From contig LR990730.1 of NCBI GenBank assembly GCA_905142475.1, forward strand, positions 186,001-250,000: a stretch of DNA of 64,000 nucleotides, read 5' to 3'. The stretch is from Xanthomonas hydrangeae (GTDB lineage Bacteria > Pseudomonadota > Gammaproteobacteria > Xanthomonadales > Xanthomonadaceae). The position numbers and the translations under genes were made by a program. Each line of letters opens with the position of its first letter. Position 1 is the first letter of the stretch. Shown here one piece after another: positions 1-7,696 of this stretch. The notes under the pieces were generated by a model, which ran no database searches, had not been told where the DNA came from, and worked only from the letters and a program-made list of their open reading frames with translations.

Positions 1-586
1 TCTGAGCGCGGTGGCAGGCGTGGCACGCACCTACGACAAGATGGGCAATACCCTCACCATCGGCGGCAAGGCACGCGAGTACCTGTACGACACCACCGGC
101 CGCATGACCCAGGCCAAGCGCGCAGGCGCCGCGGTCATGAATTACCGCTACAACGGCCGAGGCGAGCAGGTACGTCGCTACCTGGGCACCACCAACACCT
201 ATACGCTCTACGACGAGGCCGGCCACTGGCTCGGCGACTACGACACCAACGGCGCACCCAAGCAACAAGCGATCTGGCTGGACGACCTGCCGGTGGGCCT
301 GCTGGCCAACGGCGGTCAACTGCACTACATCGAACCCGACCACCTCGGCAGCCCGCGTGTAGTCGTGGATGCCGCCCGCGACTTTGCCGTGTGGAACTGG
401 AGCCTGAAGGGCGAAGCCTTCGGCAACACTGCGCCCAACCAAGACCCGGATGGCGATGGCGCCGCGTTGGTGGTCGACATGCGGTTCCCTGGGCAGCGCT
501 TTGATGCGGCGAGCGGATTCAATCAGAACTACTTCCGGGATTACGATGCGGCTACAGGTCGGTATGGGCAGAGTGATCCGATTGGA
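1..586 (+). repeat. Rhs core repeat, copy 1
   Basis: Near-identical DNA recurs at offset +1720 (copy 2) and +3355 (copy 3). Homology with copy 2 stops at the codons after DPIGL, exactly where the variable toxin tip begins. The copy continues to the left beyond the window. Confidence 0.9.
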
Positions 587-1105
587 CTCAGTGGTGGCCC
601 AAGTACTTACTCATATGCTTCAGGCAACGCATTCAAATTTTATGACGATAAAGGTATGCGTGCGGTATGTAGGTGCGTGGAAGGTGGTGTCGAAATAAAC
701 ATAAATTTGGAATTTAGTGGTGTTGCGGCTAATCCGCAGGTCATCAGCTCAATGCGTAGTGCGATAGAGGGCATCTGGTCTGTTCCCGGCTTTAGGGTAA
801 CCACAAGCATAGGTGGTAGACGGGCGAGCAAAATTGAGCTACTTCCAGGGACCGGGACATCATTCGTCCAAGGCAATGGCGGGAAATGGTATGTCGAAAA
901 TGATCCATGGGTTGCGGCCCATGAAGCCGGCCATCTAATGGATTTCTATTATAATTCCCGCCATGATATGTATGACATAATAGGTAAAAACCCTAGGAGA
1001 GCAAAAGCAGTTCCAGGCTGGGAGGGAAACATTATGGGGGAATATTTTGGCGTTCCTGACGACCGCGTTAGAGATATCATAAAAGATAGATTGGATTGTA
1101 AATGA
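2..1105 (+). CDS. Rhs polymorphic toxin, C-terminal part, with zincin-like toxin tip (5' end outside window)
   Basis: The frame is open from the first bases of the window, so this is the 3' end of a longer rhs gene. Counting from the GTG at 11, residues 1-193 are Rhs core with YD-type repeats, ending in the usual RYGQSDPIGL motif. The DNA then turns AT-rich and the remaining ~150 residues are a variable tip. The tip carries HEAGH (residues 304-308), the HExxH zinc-binding motif of metallopeptidases, followed by RHDMYD and GNIMGEYFG, where a third ligand could lie. Rhs proteins encapsulate and deliver such tips, often through the type VI secretion system. The toxin assignment is inference from architecture and the HExxH motif. 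The stop overlaps the next gene's start as ATGA, as expected for toxin plus immunity. Confidence 0.85.
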   Translation: MSAVAGVARTYDKMGNTLTIGGKAREYLYDTTGRMTQAKRAGAAVMNYRYNGRGEQVRRYLGTTNTYTLYDEAGHWLGDYDTNGAPKQQAIWLDDLPVGLLANGGQLHYIEPDHLGSPRVVVDAARDFAVWNWSLKGEAFGNTAPNQDPDGDGAALVVDMRFPGQRFDAASGFNQNYFRDYDAATGRYGQSDPIGLSGGPSTYSYASGNAFKFYDDKGMRAVCRCVEGGVEININLEFSGVAANPQVISSMRSAIEGIWSVPGFRVTTSIGGRRASKIELLPGTGTSFVQGNGGKWYVENDPWVAAHEAGHLMDFYYNSRHDMYDIIGKNPRRAKAVPGWEGNIMGEYFGVPDDRVRDIIKDRLDCK

Positions 1106-1554
1106 ATCGAGTAAAATATTTTGCTTTGACGCTCCTTATTTCTGGCTGCGCCGGCGGCATTGTCGAAAAGGGCGAGATGAGCAATAAAAAAAATTTCAAT
1201 GGATTAAAGGAATCTTATAGATTAAAAGCAGGAGAGGTATTGGGGGTTGCTCCTGGTAATATTGATGCTGCTAGAGCTACTCTTGGAAACAAAGATTATG
1301 CAAAAATAAGCGTAGATTTTTTCAAAAAAATCAGCGGGTTGGACGGTTCTTATGTGGGGAACAAAAAATATTTCATTGTAAAATCAAAGAAAGACGATAT
1401 GGAAGGGGTGTATTCAGCATTCTTTAGTCAAGGCAGGCTTACCCTGATATACAACCATATGGGCGAATGCGGGAAACTGGTATCAGATATAGTTGTTGTG
1501 GTAGTGGATGCAGAATTGACTGAGCTATCGAGCGGATGCTCCGGAGTACTTTAA
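1102..1554 (+). CDS. Putative immunity lipoprotein for the zincin-type Rhs tip
   Basis: The product is 150 residues. The start overlaps the rhs stop by four bases (ATGA). The N-terminus is a lipoprotein signal with lipobox LISGC (cysteine at residue 16), so the mature protein would be anchored in an envelope membrane facing the periplasm. I recognise no family in the rest. The gene is clearly AT-richer than the Rhs core, like the toxin tip before it. Position directly behind a variable Rhs tip is the classic place of the cognate immunity gene, and the export signal suggests that the toxin acts in the periplasm. The function is inferred from context only. Confidence 0.6.
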   Translation: MNRVKYFALTLLISGCAGGIVEKGEMSNKKNFNGLKESYRLKAGEVLGVAPGNIDAARATLGNKDYAKISVDFFKKISGLDGSYVGNKKYFIVKSKKDDMEGVYSAFFSQGRLTLIYNHMGECGKLVSDIVVVVVDAELTELSSGCSGVL

Positions 1555-1606
1555 GAATGAATTCGGACAACTAACGAGTATAAGAGTGCAATCGATCGAT
1601 TTACAT

Positions 1607-2306
1607 CGCTGAAGGACGGCACCACAAGGACGTTCACGATGCAAGGGCAATCACCTGAGTGCCAAGATCGGCGGCGCCACCCAGGCCTATACCTATCCAA
1701 CCACCAACCACCAACCACCGCCTGAGCGCAGTCGCAGGCGTGGCGCGCACCTACGACAAGATGGGCAACACCCTCACCATCGGCGGCAAGGCACGCGAGT
1801 ACCTGTACGACACCACCGGCCGCATGACCCAGGCCAAGCGTGCAGGCGTCGCGGTCATGAACTACCGCTACAACGGCCGAGGCGAGCAGGTACGTCGCTA
1901 CCTGGGCACCACCAACACCTATACGCTCTACGACGAGGCCGGCCATTGGCTCGGCGACTACGACACCAACGGTGCACCCAAGCAACAAGCGATCTGGCTG
2001 GACGACCTGCCGGTGGGCCTGCTGGCCAACGGCGGTCAACTGCACTACATCGAACCCGACCACCTCGGCAGCCCGCGTGTAGTCGTGGATGCCGCCCGCG
2101 ACTTTGCCGTGTGGAACTGGAGCCTGAAGGGCGAGGCCTTCGGCAACACCGCACCCAACCAGGATCCGGATGGAGACGGCACCACGATGGTGTTCGACAT
2201 GCGGTTCCCAGGGCAGCGGTTTGATACAGCGAGCGGGTTCAATCAGAACTACTTTCGTGACTATGATGCTGCTACTGGTCGGTATGGGCAGAGTGATCCG
2301 ATTGGC
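1607..2306 (+). repeat. Rhs core repeat, copy 2
   Basis: From about 1732 the DNA matches copy 1 almost base for base up to the DPIGL codons at 2306. A shorter, more eroded stretch of core (1607-1731) precedes it. Near 1697-1720 the copy has an extra 7 bases (three tandem CCAACCA-like units) compared with copy 3. This puts the upstream and downstream core in different frames. Confidence 0.85.
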
Positions 2307-2735
2307 TTAAGGGCAGGAGTTGGTACATACGTTTATGTTGAAGGAAGCCCAGTTAGCCACCTAGATCCTTCTGGTCTTTGTGAAGATAAACCAAAGGAAG
2401 ACTGTCTTGATGCTGCTCTAAGTACTTACTCTATGGAAGAGTCAGTTAATTCGATTGTGGGATTTGGCGCCGGTTCCGCAATCTTTGGTGGATCGGCGCA
2501 AGTGGTCAATAAGTCAGCAATTAAGCCGCGTGGTGGGGTGGCAGGTGGAGGTCCCAGCGGGCGTTACACGAGTTACTCCAGACGCTACTTGGGAAATGGG
2601 GTCGGGAGAACTATTGGTAGACTCGGAATAGGAACAGTAGTTAAGAGGGCAGGTATTATTGGAGCAGGGATTGGTGCAATAACAGAGCACGTTGAAGCAT
2701 TGAATGCTTTTGTAAAATGTCGAGGTGCTCAGTGA
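1659..2735 (+). CDS. Orphan Rhs tip cassette with glycine-rich C-terminal domain
   Basis: This is a 5'-truncated Rhs module of 358 residues. About 200 residues match the core of the first copy and end at DPIGL. A different tip of about 140 residues follows, rich in glycine, serine and hydrophobic residues, with short helical-looking segments (VGFGAGSAIFGG, RAGIIGAGIGAI). No catalytic motif is visible; a membrane-active or pore-type tip is possible but not shown. No ribosome site or signal is evident at the GTG at 1659, and the extra 7 bases upstream break the core frame. It is best read as a silent spare cassette that could be recombined onto the main rhs gene through the shared core. Confidence 0.7.
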   Translation: MPRSAAPPRPIPIQPPTTNHRLSAVAGVARTYDKMGNTLTIGGKAREYLYDTTGRMTQAKRAGVAVMNYRYNGRGEQVRRYLGTTNTYTLYDEAGHWLGDYDTNGAPKQQAIWLDDLPVGLLANGGQLHYIEPDHLGSPRVVVDAARDFAVWNWSLKGEAFGNTAPNQDPDGDGTTMVFDMRFPGQRFDTASGFNQNYFRDYDAATGRYGQSDPIGLRAGVGTYVYVEGSPVSHLDPSGLCEDKPKEDCLDAALSTYSMEESVNSIVGFGAGSAIFGGSAQVVNKSAIKPRGGVAGGGPSGRYTSYSRRYLGNGVGRTIGRLGIGTVVKRAGIIGAGIGAITEHVEALNAFVKCRGAQ

Positions 2736-3092
2736 TCGACTGTTCTGCTAGAAATATTGGGGTTGAGTTGCTGCGGAAGCTAGATGAAAACCGACTTTCC
2801 TCAATTGAATTTGAGGAAAATTGGCCAAAAAAAACTGAGGATAATGCGGTTAAGTCGATCGGATATTGGATATGGACTTTATTTGACGACGAGCATGATT
2901 GCATCATTGAAATAAAAAAACTCGGAAGAAAAATCCATTCTGAAAAACTCAATTGAGTTTTTAAATTCAGATCGAATTTTTCATCCCAAGTTGCTTGGTA
3001 AATATGAAAATATGAAAAAAATTATTTCTGAGGGTACAGAATGGTTAGGATGCGAATTGCCTTGGCATAAGAAGTGGCCTTTTCCTGAGTAG
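2717..3092 (+). pseudogene. Frameshifted small gene behind the second Rhs tip, putative immunity
   Basis: The frame opening at ATG 2717 overlaps the Rhs tip by 19 bases and stops at 2956. The +1 frame continues with convincing protein-like sequence (FLNSDRIFHPKLLGKYENMK, then a Trp-rich end) to TAG at 3092. The switch falls at a run of seven A at 2914-2920. With six A the two halves join into one protein of about 124 residues. So there is one extra base in a homopolymer, either a real mutation or a sequencing error. The classical -1 slippery reading of A AAA AAC leads quickly to a stop, so programmed -1 frameshifting does not explain it. The product has no signal peptide. The immunity role rests on position only. 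Confidence 0.55.
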
Positions 3093-3128
3093 ATAATCCA
3101 TTCAGAACTGTGGAGGGGCCTTGAGAAA

Positions 3129-3689
3129 ATGAATTGGCATCGATCCAATCGGTACCTCACTGCTCTGACGCCGGCCGGCAACCCAACACCAGAACTTCTT
3201 CTGGACTACGACGCGCTGGGCCGGCTCACCGCGCTCAAGGATGGCACTACCGAGGCGGTGATCGACGGCTACAGCTACGACGGCACCGGCAATCGCCTGA
3301 GTGCCAAGATCGGTGGCGCCCCCCAGGCCTACACTTATCCGACGACCAACCACCGCCTGAGCGCAGTCGCAGGCGTGGCACGCACCTACGACAAGATGGG
3401 CAACACCCTCACCATCGGCGGCAAGGCACGCGAGTACCTGTACGACACCACCGGCCGCATGACCCAGGCCAAACGCGCGGGTGTCGCAGTCATGAACTAC
3501 CGCTACAACGGTCGCGGCGAGCAGGTACGTCGCTACCTGGGCACCACCAACACCTATACGCTCTACGACCAGGCTGGCCACTGGCTCGGCGACTACGACA
3601 CCAACGGTGCACCCAAGCAACAAGCGATCTGGCTGGACGACCTGCCTGACTGCTTTGCAAAACGAGGTTCAAAATGGGTGCGTGGGGCA
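3129..3689 (+). pseudogene. Rhs core fragment, broken copy 3
   Basis: The fragment starts abruptly at about 3148 in recognisable Rhs core (LTALTPAGNPTPELLLDYDA) and follows copies 1 and 2 through YD repeats. It loses homology at 3646 in the codons for WLDDLP. It therefore lacks the last ~100 core residues, the DPIGL boundary and any toxin tip. The frame happens to stay open into the downstream lipoprotein gene, giving an apparent 304-residue fusion (3129-4043), which is almost certainly not a designed protein. It looks like a recombination or deletion scar that removed a toxin and left its immunity gene. Confidence 0.75.
3148..3646 (+). repeat. Rhs core repeat, copy 3 (truncated)
   Basis: Nearly identical to copies 1 and 2 over the shared part. 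Homology ends sharply after GACGACCTGCC at 3646, about 290 bases before the normal core/tip boundary. Confidence 0.85.
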
Positions 3690-4043
3690 ATGATTGCTAA
3701 TAATTTAAGGCTGGCAATTATTCTTATGATCTCCTTGTCTGCTTGTGCTGCTCCTGGCCAAGGTATGAAAGCCAAGAAGACGAAGGAGGTCGGTAACGCT
3801 ATAGTCCGTTCAATCGAAGCTTATCGCCTTGAGAGGGTTGCTTATCCCAAGTCGATTGATGAGCTTGGCAATTGTAAGGAAATCATGGCATATGTTGATT
3901 CCGAAAATATAAAGTTATTTTTTGTCTCAAATTCGTCTTATCGTTACGAGTTGATAATCAAGTATTTTGGCCCAGGCAGTAATTTATGCGTCCATCGATC
4001 TGCAGACGCCGAAAACGTCTGGAATTGTACGGGTAGCTACTGA
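3690..4043 (+). CDS. Orphan immunity-type lipoprotein
   Basis: The start chosen is ATG 3690, preceded by GGGG and followed by a signal peptide with lipobox LSAC (MIANNLRLAIILMISLSACA). The lipoprotein has 117 residues. The mature part is AT-rich-coded and includes YPKSIDELG, a pattern also seen in small periplasmic immunity-type proteins; I cannot name the family. The gene sits behind the truncated third Rhs core with no toxin tip, so it looks like an immunity gene that outlived its toxin. The longer frame through the Rhs fragment is an accident of the junction. A strong terminator lies about 150 bases downstream. Confidence 0.55.
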   Translation: MIANNLRLAIILMISLSACAAPGQGMKAKKTKEVGNAIVRSIEAYRLERVAYPKSIDELGNCKEIMAYVDSENIKLFFVSNSSYRYELIIKYFGPGSNLCVHRSADAENVWNCTGSY

Positions 4044-4193
4044 TCAAAGGTCACCACCCAGGTTTGCCATTAACTGTGCTAATCATCAAAAATCCAAAAT
4101 GGCCCTGAGGTTTCCCCGCATGTCTCCCTGCGAGATCACGCACTTGTTGCGCCACGATTTGGAAGAAGTGCGCCCATGGGGGATGCTTTAAGA

Positions 4194-4234
4194 ACGGGTC
4201 AGGTTCACTTAAAATTCCAATCTGACCCGTTTTT
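4194..4234 (+). terminator. Rho-independent terminator after the Rhs cassettes
   Basis: Inverted repeat ACGGGTCAG (4194-4202) and CTGACCCGT (4222-4230), a 9-bp stem with a 19-base loop, followed by TTTTT. Confidence 0.7.
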
Positions 4235-4793
4235 CGCTACCTACGTTACATCGTCGCACGGTTCAAATGGCGGAAAGAGCTTGCCATTTGCTCCACACGC
4301 CGATCCAATGCGCCTTAGCTTTGTTGTTAGAACAAACTGGGTATTTTGATGAAAATTTTCTTGAGTTACACGTTCTACGGCCTGTTCGACTTGAGAGCTC
4401 ACACTGTTTCAATTTTATGTGGAAGTGGGGTCAGGTTTAATTCTTGAGATAAGGGCTCAAGGGTATCTTCCGCAGGACGCATCGGTACGGCGGCACTCTC
4501 ACATCCATGTCAGCGCTCTGCTCTTCCCAGCAGTCGATATCCCGACAAACCCGCAGCAATCTGTATCCCAAGGAGCGTAGAAACTCCTGAGATAGCAGTA
4601 CCCACCTCCTAGATCCCAGTGTTTTTTTGTGCCTACAGCTTCCTGCTGACGCAACCGACGCGATGCCTGCGTCGGAAGTGCGGCTGACAACGCCCCTCGC
4701 GGAAATACGCCCACCGTCTGTCTTCGGTCTCTAACCCCCCGACATCCCGTCGCCATCCGGCGGCGGGGCCTGTTCGTCAAGGAGGGCTTTGCC
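4235..4793. other. Non-coding stretch before symE
   Basis: No convincing gene. It holds one AAGTGGGGTCAGGTT repeat (4423-4438), also found at 9953. Otherwise it looks like eroded intergenic DNA. The last bases carry the ribosome site AAGGAGGG in front of ATG 4794. Confidence 0.5.
4423..4438 (+). repeat. AAGTGGGGTCAGGTT repeat
   Basis: This 15-16 base motif occurs again at 9953-9969. The terminator at 4194 also contains GGGTCAGGTT. Such GGGTCAGG elements are widespread in Xanthomonas intergenic DNA and may be relics of REP-type elements. That origin is an inference. Confidence 0.45.
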
Positions 4794-5237
4794 ATGCGTC
4801 GACCCATATTCCATCCCGCATCAGCACGCAAGCACGCCACGGTGCCGCCGCCCACCGAGATCGGCTGGCACTCGCTCGACCCAGCGATCACGCCACGGCC
4901 CTACCTCGAGCGCACCCCCATCCCCGAGCCCCGCCCTTAGGTGTTCTGAAGTTCTACCACGAGTTGCTATTTTTGTTTTTTTTTTTCAAGCAGAAGACGG
5001 CATACGAGATCTAGTACGGTCTCGTGGGCTCGGAATGTGTATAAGAGACAGGTCGGCTACAGCTACTACCCCGACAGCCACCAACGCATCCCCACGCTGC
5101 GCTTGCGCGGCCGCTGGCTGGAACAACTCGGCTTCACAGTCGGCAGCAAACTCGACATACGCATGCGCAACGGCGAACTGGTCGTTACCGTGGTAGGTAA
5201 GGATGAGCAAAGTCTGGACGCAAGTAACGCCCCATAA
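4794..5237 (+). pseudogene. symE: symE-like toxin gene broken by an adapter sequence
   Basis: The left part starts at ATG 4794 behind a strong AAGGAGGG site and reads 48 residues ending PYLERTPIPEPRP before a stop at 4940. The right part, from 5052, encodes YSYYPDSHQRIPTLRLRGRW followed by LEQLGFTVGSKLDIRMRNGELVVTVV and stops at 5237. The second part matches the SymE family (AbrB-like fold; in E. coli an SOS-induced toxin held down by the antisense RNA SymR). Between them lie low-complexity T runs and the Nextera adapter. The two halves probably belong to one gene, or to two similar genes falsely joined. Real coordinates and intactness cannot be judged here. Confidence 0.6.
4987..5051 (+). 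other. Illumina Nextera P7 adapter: assembly artefact
   Basis: The segment begins CAAGCAGAAGACGGCATACG plus AGAT (P7 flow-cell sequence, 4987-5010). The 8-base index CTAGTACG (5011-5018) follows, then GTCTCGTGGGCTCGG (5019-5033), then the transposon mosaic end ending TGTGTATAAGAGACAG (to 5051) with one base missing near its start. It is preceded by T5-G-T11 (4970-4986), as expected for read-through past the end of an adapter. This is synthetic DNA, not genome. Open frames across it, such as the FFFQAEDGIRD peptide, are artefacts. Confidence 0.98.
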
Positions 5238-5307
5238 TTGGCTATCGCGAGTGCCTATCTGGGGATTGCATCGTGTCGCGCCTCGATGGCCTTATAATGG
5301 ACAAGCG

Positions 5308-5338
5308 CAACTCGGCTTCACCATTGGCAGCAAACTCC
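5308..5338 (+). pseudogene. symE fragment, second copy
   Basis: The bases encoding QLGFTIGSKL repeat the QLGFTVGSKL segment of the symE-like gene at about 5122-5152 with few changes. The surrounding sequence has lost the frame. This is a short relic of a duplicated symE-like gene. Confidence 0.5.
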
Positions 5339-5370
5339 ACAGACGCCGCACTCTGGCAGTGAAGCCGTCC

Positions 5371-5928
5371 TCAGTGCGAGGAAAGCTCTTCAATGCGAGC
5401 AGCCAATGCACGCCATTGCGTTGTGCATCGGCGCTCCAGGATGGCATGCGAGTGAGCGCGGAAATCCTTGTTCCCGAACGGAATGCAGTGCATCAAGGTC
5501 TCTGGATATAGCCGCTCGAGTGCCTCGCTCAGGGCACTGGAACTCCGGATCAGCGCGTCGAAATCAACATCGATCGCATCCAGTTGCGCCAAGGCGGCGC
5601 GGGCCTGCAACAGCCCGCAGAGGACGCGGTCGACTTCGGAGAGTGTGGCGCTTGCGGCCACACGGGGATAGTGCCAACCGGCCTCCAGCATCGACCACGC
5701 GACGTCAGCCAATGGTCGGTTCACCCGGAGCCGACGCAAAGGGTGGCCATTTGCCTGCGATAGCCATCGTGAGGTCACGAAGGGCTGAACCACGTCCTTG
5801 TAGGCATGATCGCGGGGGCGCACCACCGTGTCCAAGAAACAAGACCATTGCTCAAAGCGCGCCCTGTTGCTTTCCTGCGTGAAGCGGTCGCCGTCGCATT
5901 CTTGCGACAGCATGGCCCATCGCTCCAC
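5371..5928 (-). CDS. Hypothetical protein
   Basis: The product is up to 185 residues from GTG 5928 (ATG 5913 is an alternative). The frame is closed by a TGA about 30 bases upstream. The sequence is soluble-looking, Arg- and Leu-rich, with predicted helical segments and no signal peptide or membrane helix. I do not recognise a family. It lies 155 bases downstream of the TPR glycosyltransferase on the same strand, so the two could be co-transcribed. It may also be the surviving end of a longer gene. Confidence 0.45.
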   Translation of the reverse strand: MERWAMLSQECDGDRFTQESNRARFEQWSCFLDTVVRPRDHAYKDVVQPFVTSRWLSQANGHPLRRLRVNRPLADVAWSMLEAGWHYPRVAASATLSEVDRVLCGLLQARAALAQLDAIDVDFDALIRSSSALSEALERLYPETLMHCIPFGNKDFRAHSHAILERRCTTQWRALAARIEELSSH

Positions 5929-6083
5929 GTTGAGAATTTCGCCAGCACTGGTCCATGAAGGTCACCGCAGGTTCAGCGCGGTGCGGGCACTTTCGAATAC
6001 CCATGTCGACAGGGACCGTGGCAGCGCAACCACGAAGAGCGACGGCAGGCCCCTTGTCGATATTTCACCGCCTGAGACCATAT

Positions 6084-7607
6084 TCATTGGGGAAGGCCGA
6101 GGCAATCAGCTTTTTGCTGCGCAAGCGCTGCCAGATCGCGAACCACCTCGTTCAATGGCGATGACCAGTCGCCTCGCCGTGCTTGCCGATAGAGCCGCAT
6201 CGACGGATACCAGACCGATTCACGGTGGTGTCCCTGCCAACGCCAATCGCATGGCCGGGAAAGCAAAGTCCAGACCGGGTGCCCGATGGCGCCGCAGAGG
6301 TGCGCCATGGCGGTGTCAACGGTGATGACAAGGTCTAGCTCACGCACAATCGCTGCAGTCTGCGCGAAGTTGCCGAGGACAGACCTCAAGTTCACCAGCG
6401 AGCCGTCGGACAGTGGCTGGGGAGCGCCTGGATCATATTGCATGTCGTACAGGCGGACATTGGGTATTTCTGCCAATTTGCTGAGCAGCTGTAGAGGACA
6501 GTCGCGACGCGCCGCACTAGGATGGTCGGCACGGCTAGCATGCACCAACCCAACGCGCAATGTGGCGGCCGGGGTGGAGATCAGCGCTGCGGTCGCGGCG
6601 GGCAGCACCTCATTGGCGGAAAGGTAAATGTCGCGGGGAATTGCCGGCAGTACCTTCGCAAGCACGCGAGGAAGGCTCAGTAGCGGAATCTGGAGATCGA
6701 ATCCTTTTGCGGTGTCGCCTTCATTGACGAAGCGCTCCACCACGCCCAGCGACTGTAACAGTGGCTGCAATACGCGTGGCGTTTGCAGCCATATACGTCC
6801 ACCCAATGCAGCGATGTACGGAAGGTAGCGACAGAATTGCAGCTGGTCGCCCAGACCCTGTTCTAGCCACACCATGAGGATGCGTCCGTGGAGTGGGCTG
6901 CCATCCCAGACGGGAGCATGCGTGCCTGGGAAGGGTGGCGTCTGTCCGCCTGCGTCGAAACGCCATTCGTAGGCTTGCCATCCTTCATCGTACTGACCGT
7001 CCTCGAGCAGTGCTTCCGCCAGTGCAACATGCACCTGATGGTGGTCATGTCCTCGCGCCAGCATGTTGCGCAACAGTGAGATCGTCTCCAGATGACTGGC
7101 CTGTTCGCGCAGGAGTCGTGCCTGGTTGAGGCGCGGTGTGATCCACTCTTCTGCAAGTGAGCTCGCCCGGCTAAATGCAGCCAGTGCCAGCTCTGGTTCC
7201 TCCGGCTCCAGCAAGCAACCAAGGCGATTGTGCGCTTGCGGCCAGTCGGGCCGTTGCAACGTCACCTGGCGTGCGGCATCGACCGCCGCCTGGAATTGTC
7301 CAGCCCGATTAAGCATTCCGGCAAGCCGGGACCATGCTTCAATTGTGTGCGGTGAGCGTGCGACAAAATCCTGAAGCGATGCTATCGCTTGCCCCTGCAT
7401 GTTGCTTGCCTCGAGCAGATCTGCGAGTGCAGAAGCGTAGGGCCAATGATCGAGGTTTGCCTGCGCGAGCGGTCGAACCAGATCGGTCGCATCGGTGAAG
7501 CGGCCCGCGTTGGCCAGCGATGCAGCGATGCTGAGAACAGCCTCGGGTGCCATGGGCCCGAGGCCGTAGAGACTATTAGGGTGACGATCGGCGGTGTGAG
7601 TCTGCAT
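6084..7607 (-). CDS. TPR-repeat glycosyltransferase (GT9/GT41-like)
   Basis: 507 residues. The N-terminal half (about 20-210) is a run of TPR-like helices (for example AIASLQDF, AWSRLAGMLNRAGQFQAAVDA). A linker with WQAYEWRF and WDGSPLHG follows, then a heptosyltransferase-like catalytic half with EQGLGDQLQFCRYLP and, near the end, LVITVDTAMAHLCGAIGHPVW and DWRW. This layout is typical of bacterial TPR glycosyltransferases that modify surface proteins or polysaccharides. The acceptor is unknown. A small gene (7697-8011) precedes it on the same strand. No flagellar or LPS genes are nearby to suggest a substrate. Confidence 0.8.
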   Translation of the reverse strand: MQTHTADRHPNSLYGLGPMAPEAVLSIAASLANAGRFTDATDLVRPLAQANLDHWPYASALADLLEASNMQGQAIASLQDFVARSPHTIEAWSRLAGMLNRAGQFQAAVDAARQVTLQRPDWPQAHNRLGCLLEPEEPELALAAFSRASSLAEEWITPRLNQARLLREQASHLETISLLRNMLARGHDHHQVHVALAEALLEDGQYDEGWQAYEWRFDAGGQTPPFPGTHAPVWDGSPLHGRILMVWLEQGLGDQLQFCRYLPYIAALGGRIWLQTPRVLQPLLQSLGVVERFVNEGDTAKGFDLQIPLLSLPRVLAKVLPAIPRDIYLSANEVLPAATAALISTPAATLRVGLVHASRADHPSAARRDCPLQLLSKLAEIPNVRLYDMQYDPGAPQPLSDGSLVNLRSVLGNFAQTAAIVRELDLVITVDTAMAHLCGAIGHPVWTLLSRPCDWRWQGHHRESVWYPSMRLYRQARRGDWSSPLNEVVRDLAALAQQKADCLGLPQ

Positions 7608-7696
7608 GTCATCGAAATTCTTTGTATCAATCTCGCGCCACGAGATAAATCCGGGCTCCTTGGTGACTGTCCATGCTCACAACGCCGTAGCTCGCT

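Noticed and set aside
1690-1720. CCAACCA repeats as a CRISPR-like or phase-variable array
   Set aside because: Only about three 7-base units without spacers; a small tandem duplication explains it.
2910-2925. A AAA AAC as a programmed -1 frameshift site
   Set aside because: The -1 frame meets a stop within about ten codons. The protein-like continuation is in the +1 frame, which points to an indel.
4789-5196. A 135-residue open frame containing FFFQAEDGIRD and CIRDR
   Set aside because: It is translated adapter sequence. The peptide is a known database contaminant, not a gene.
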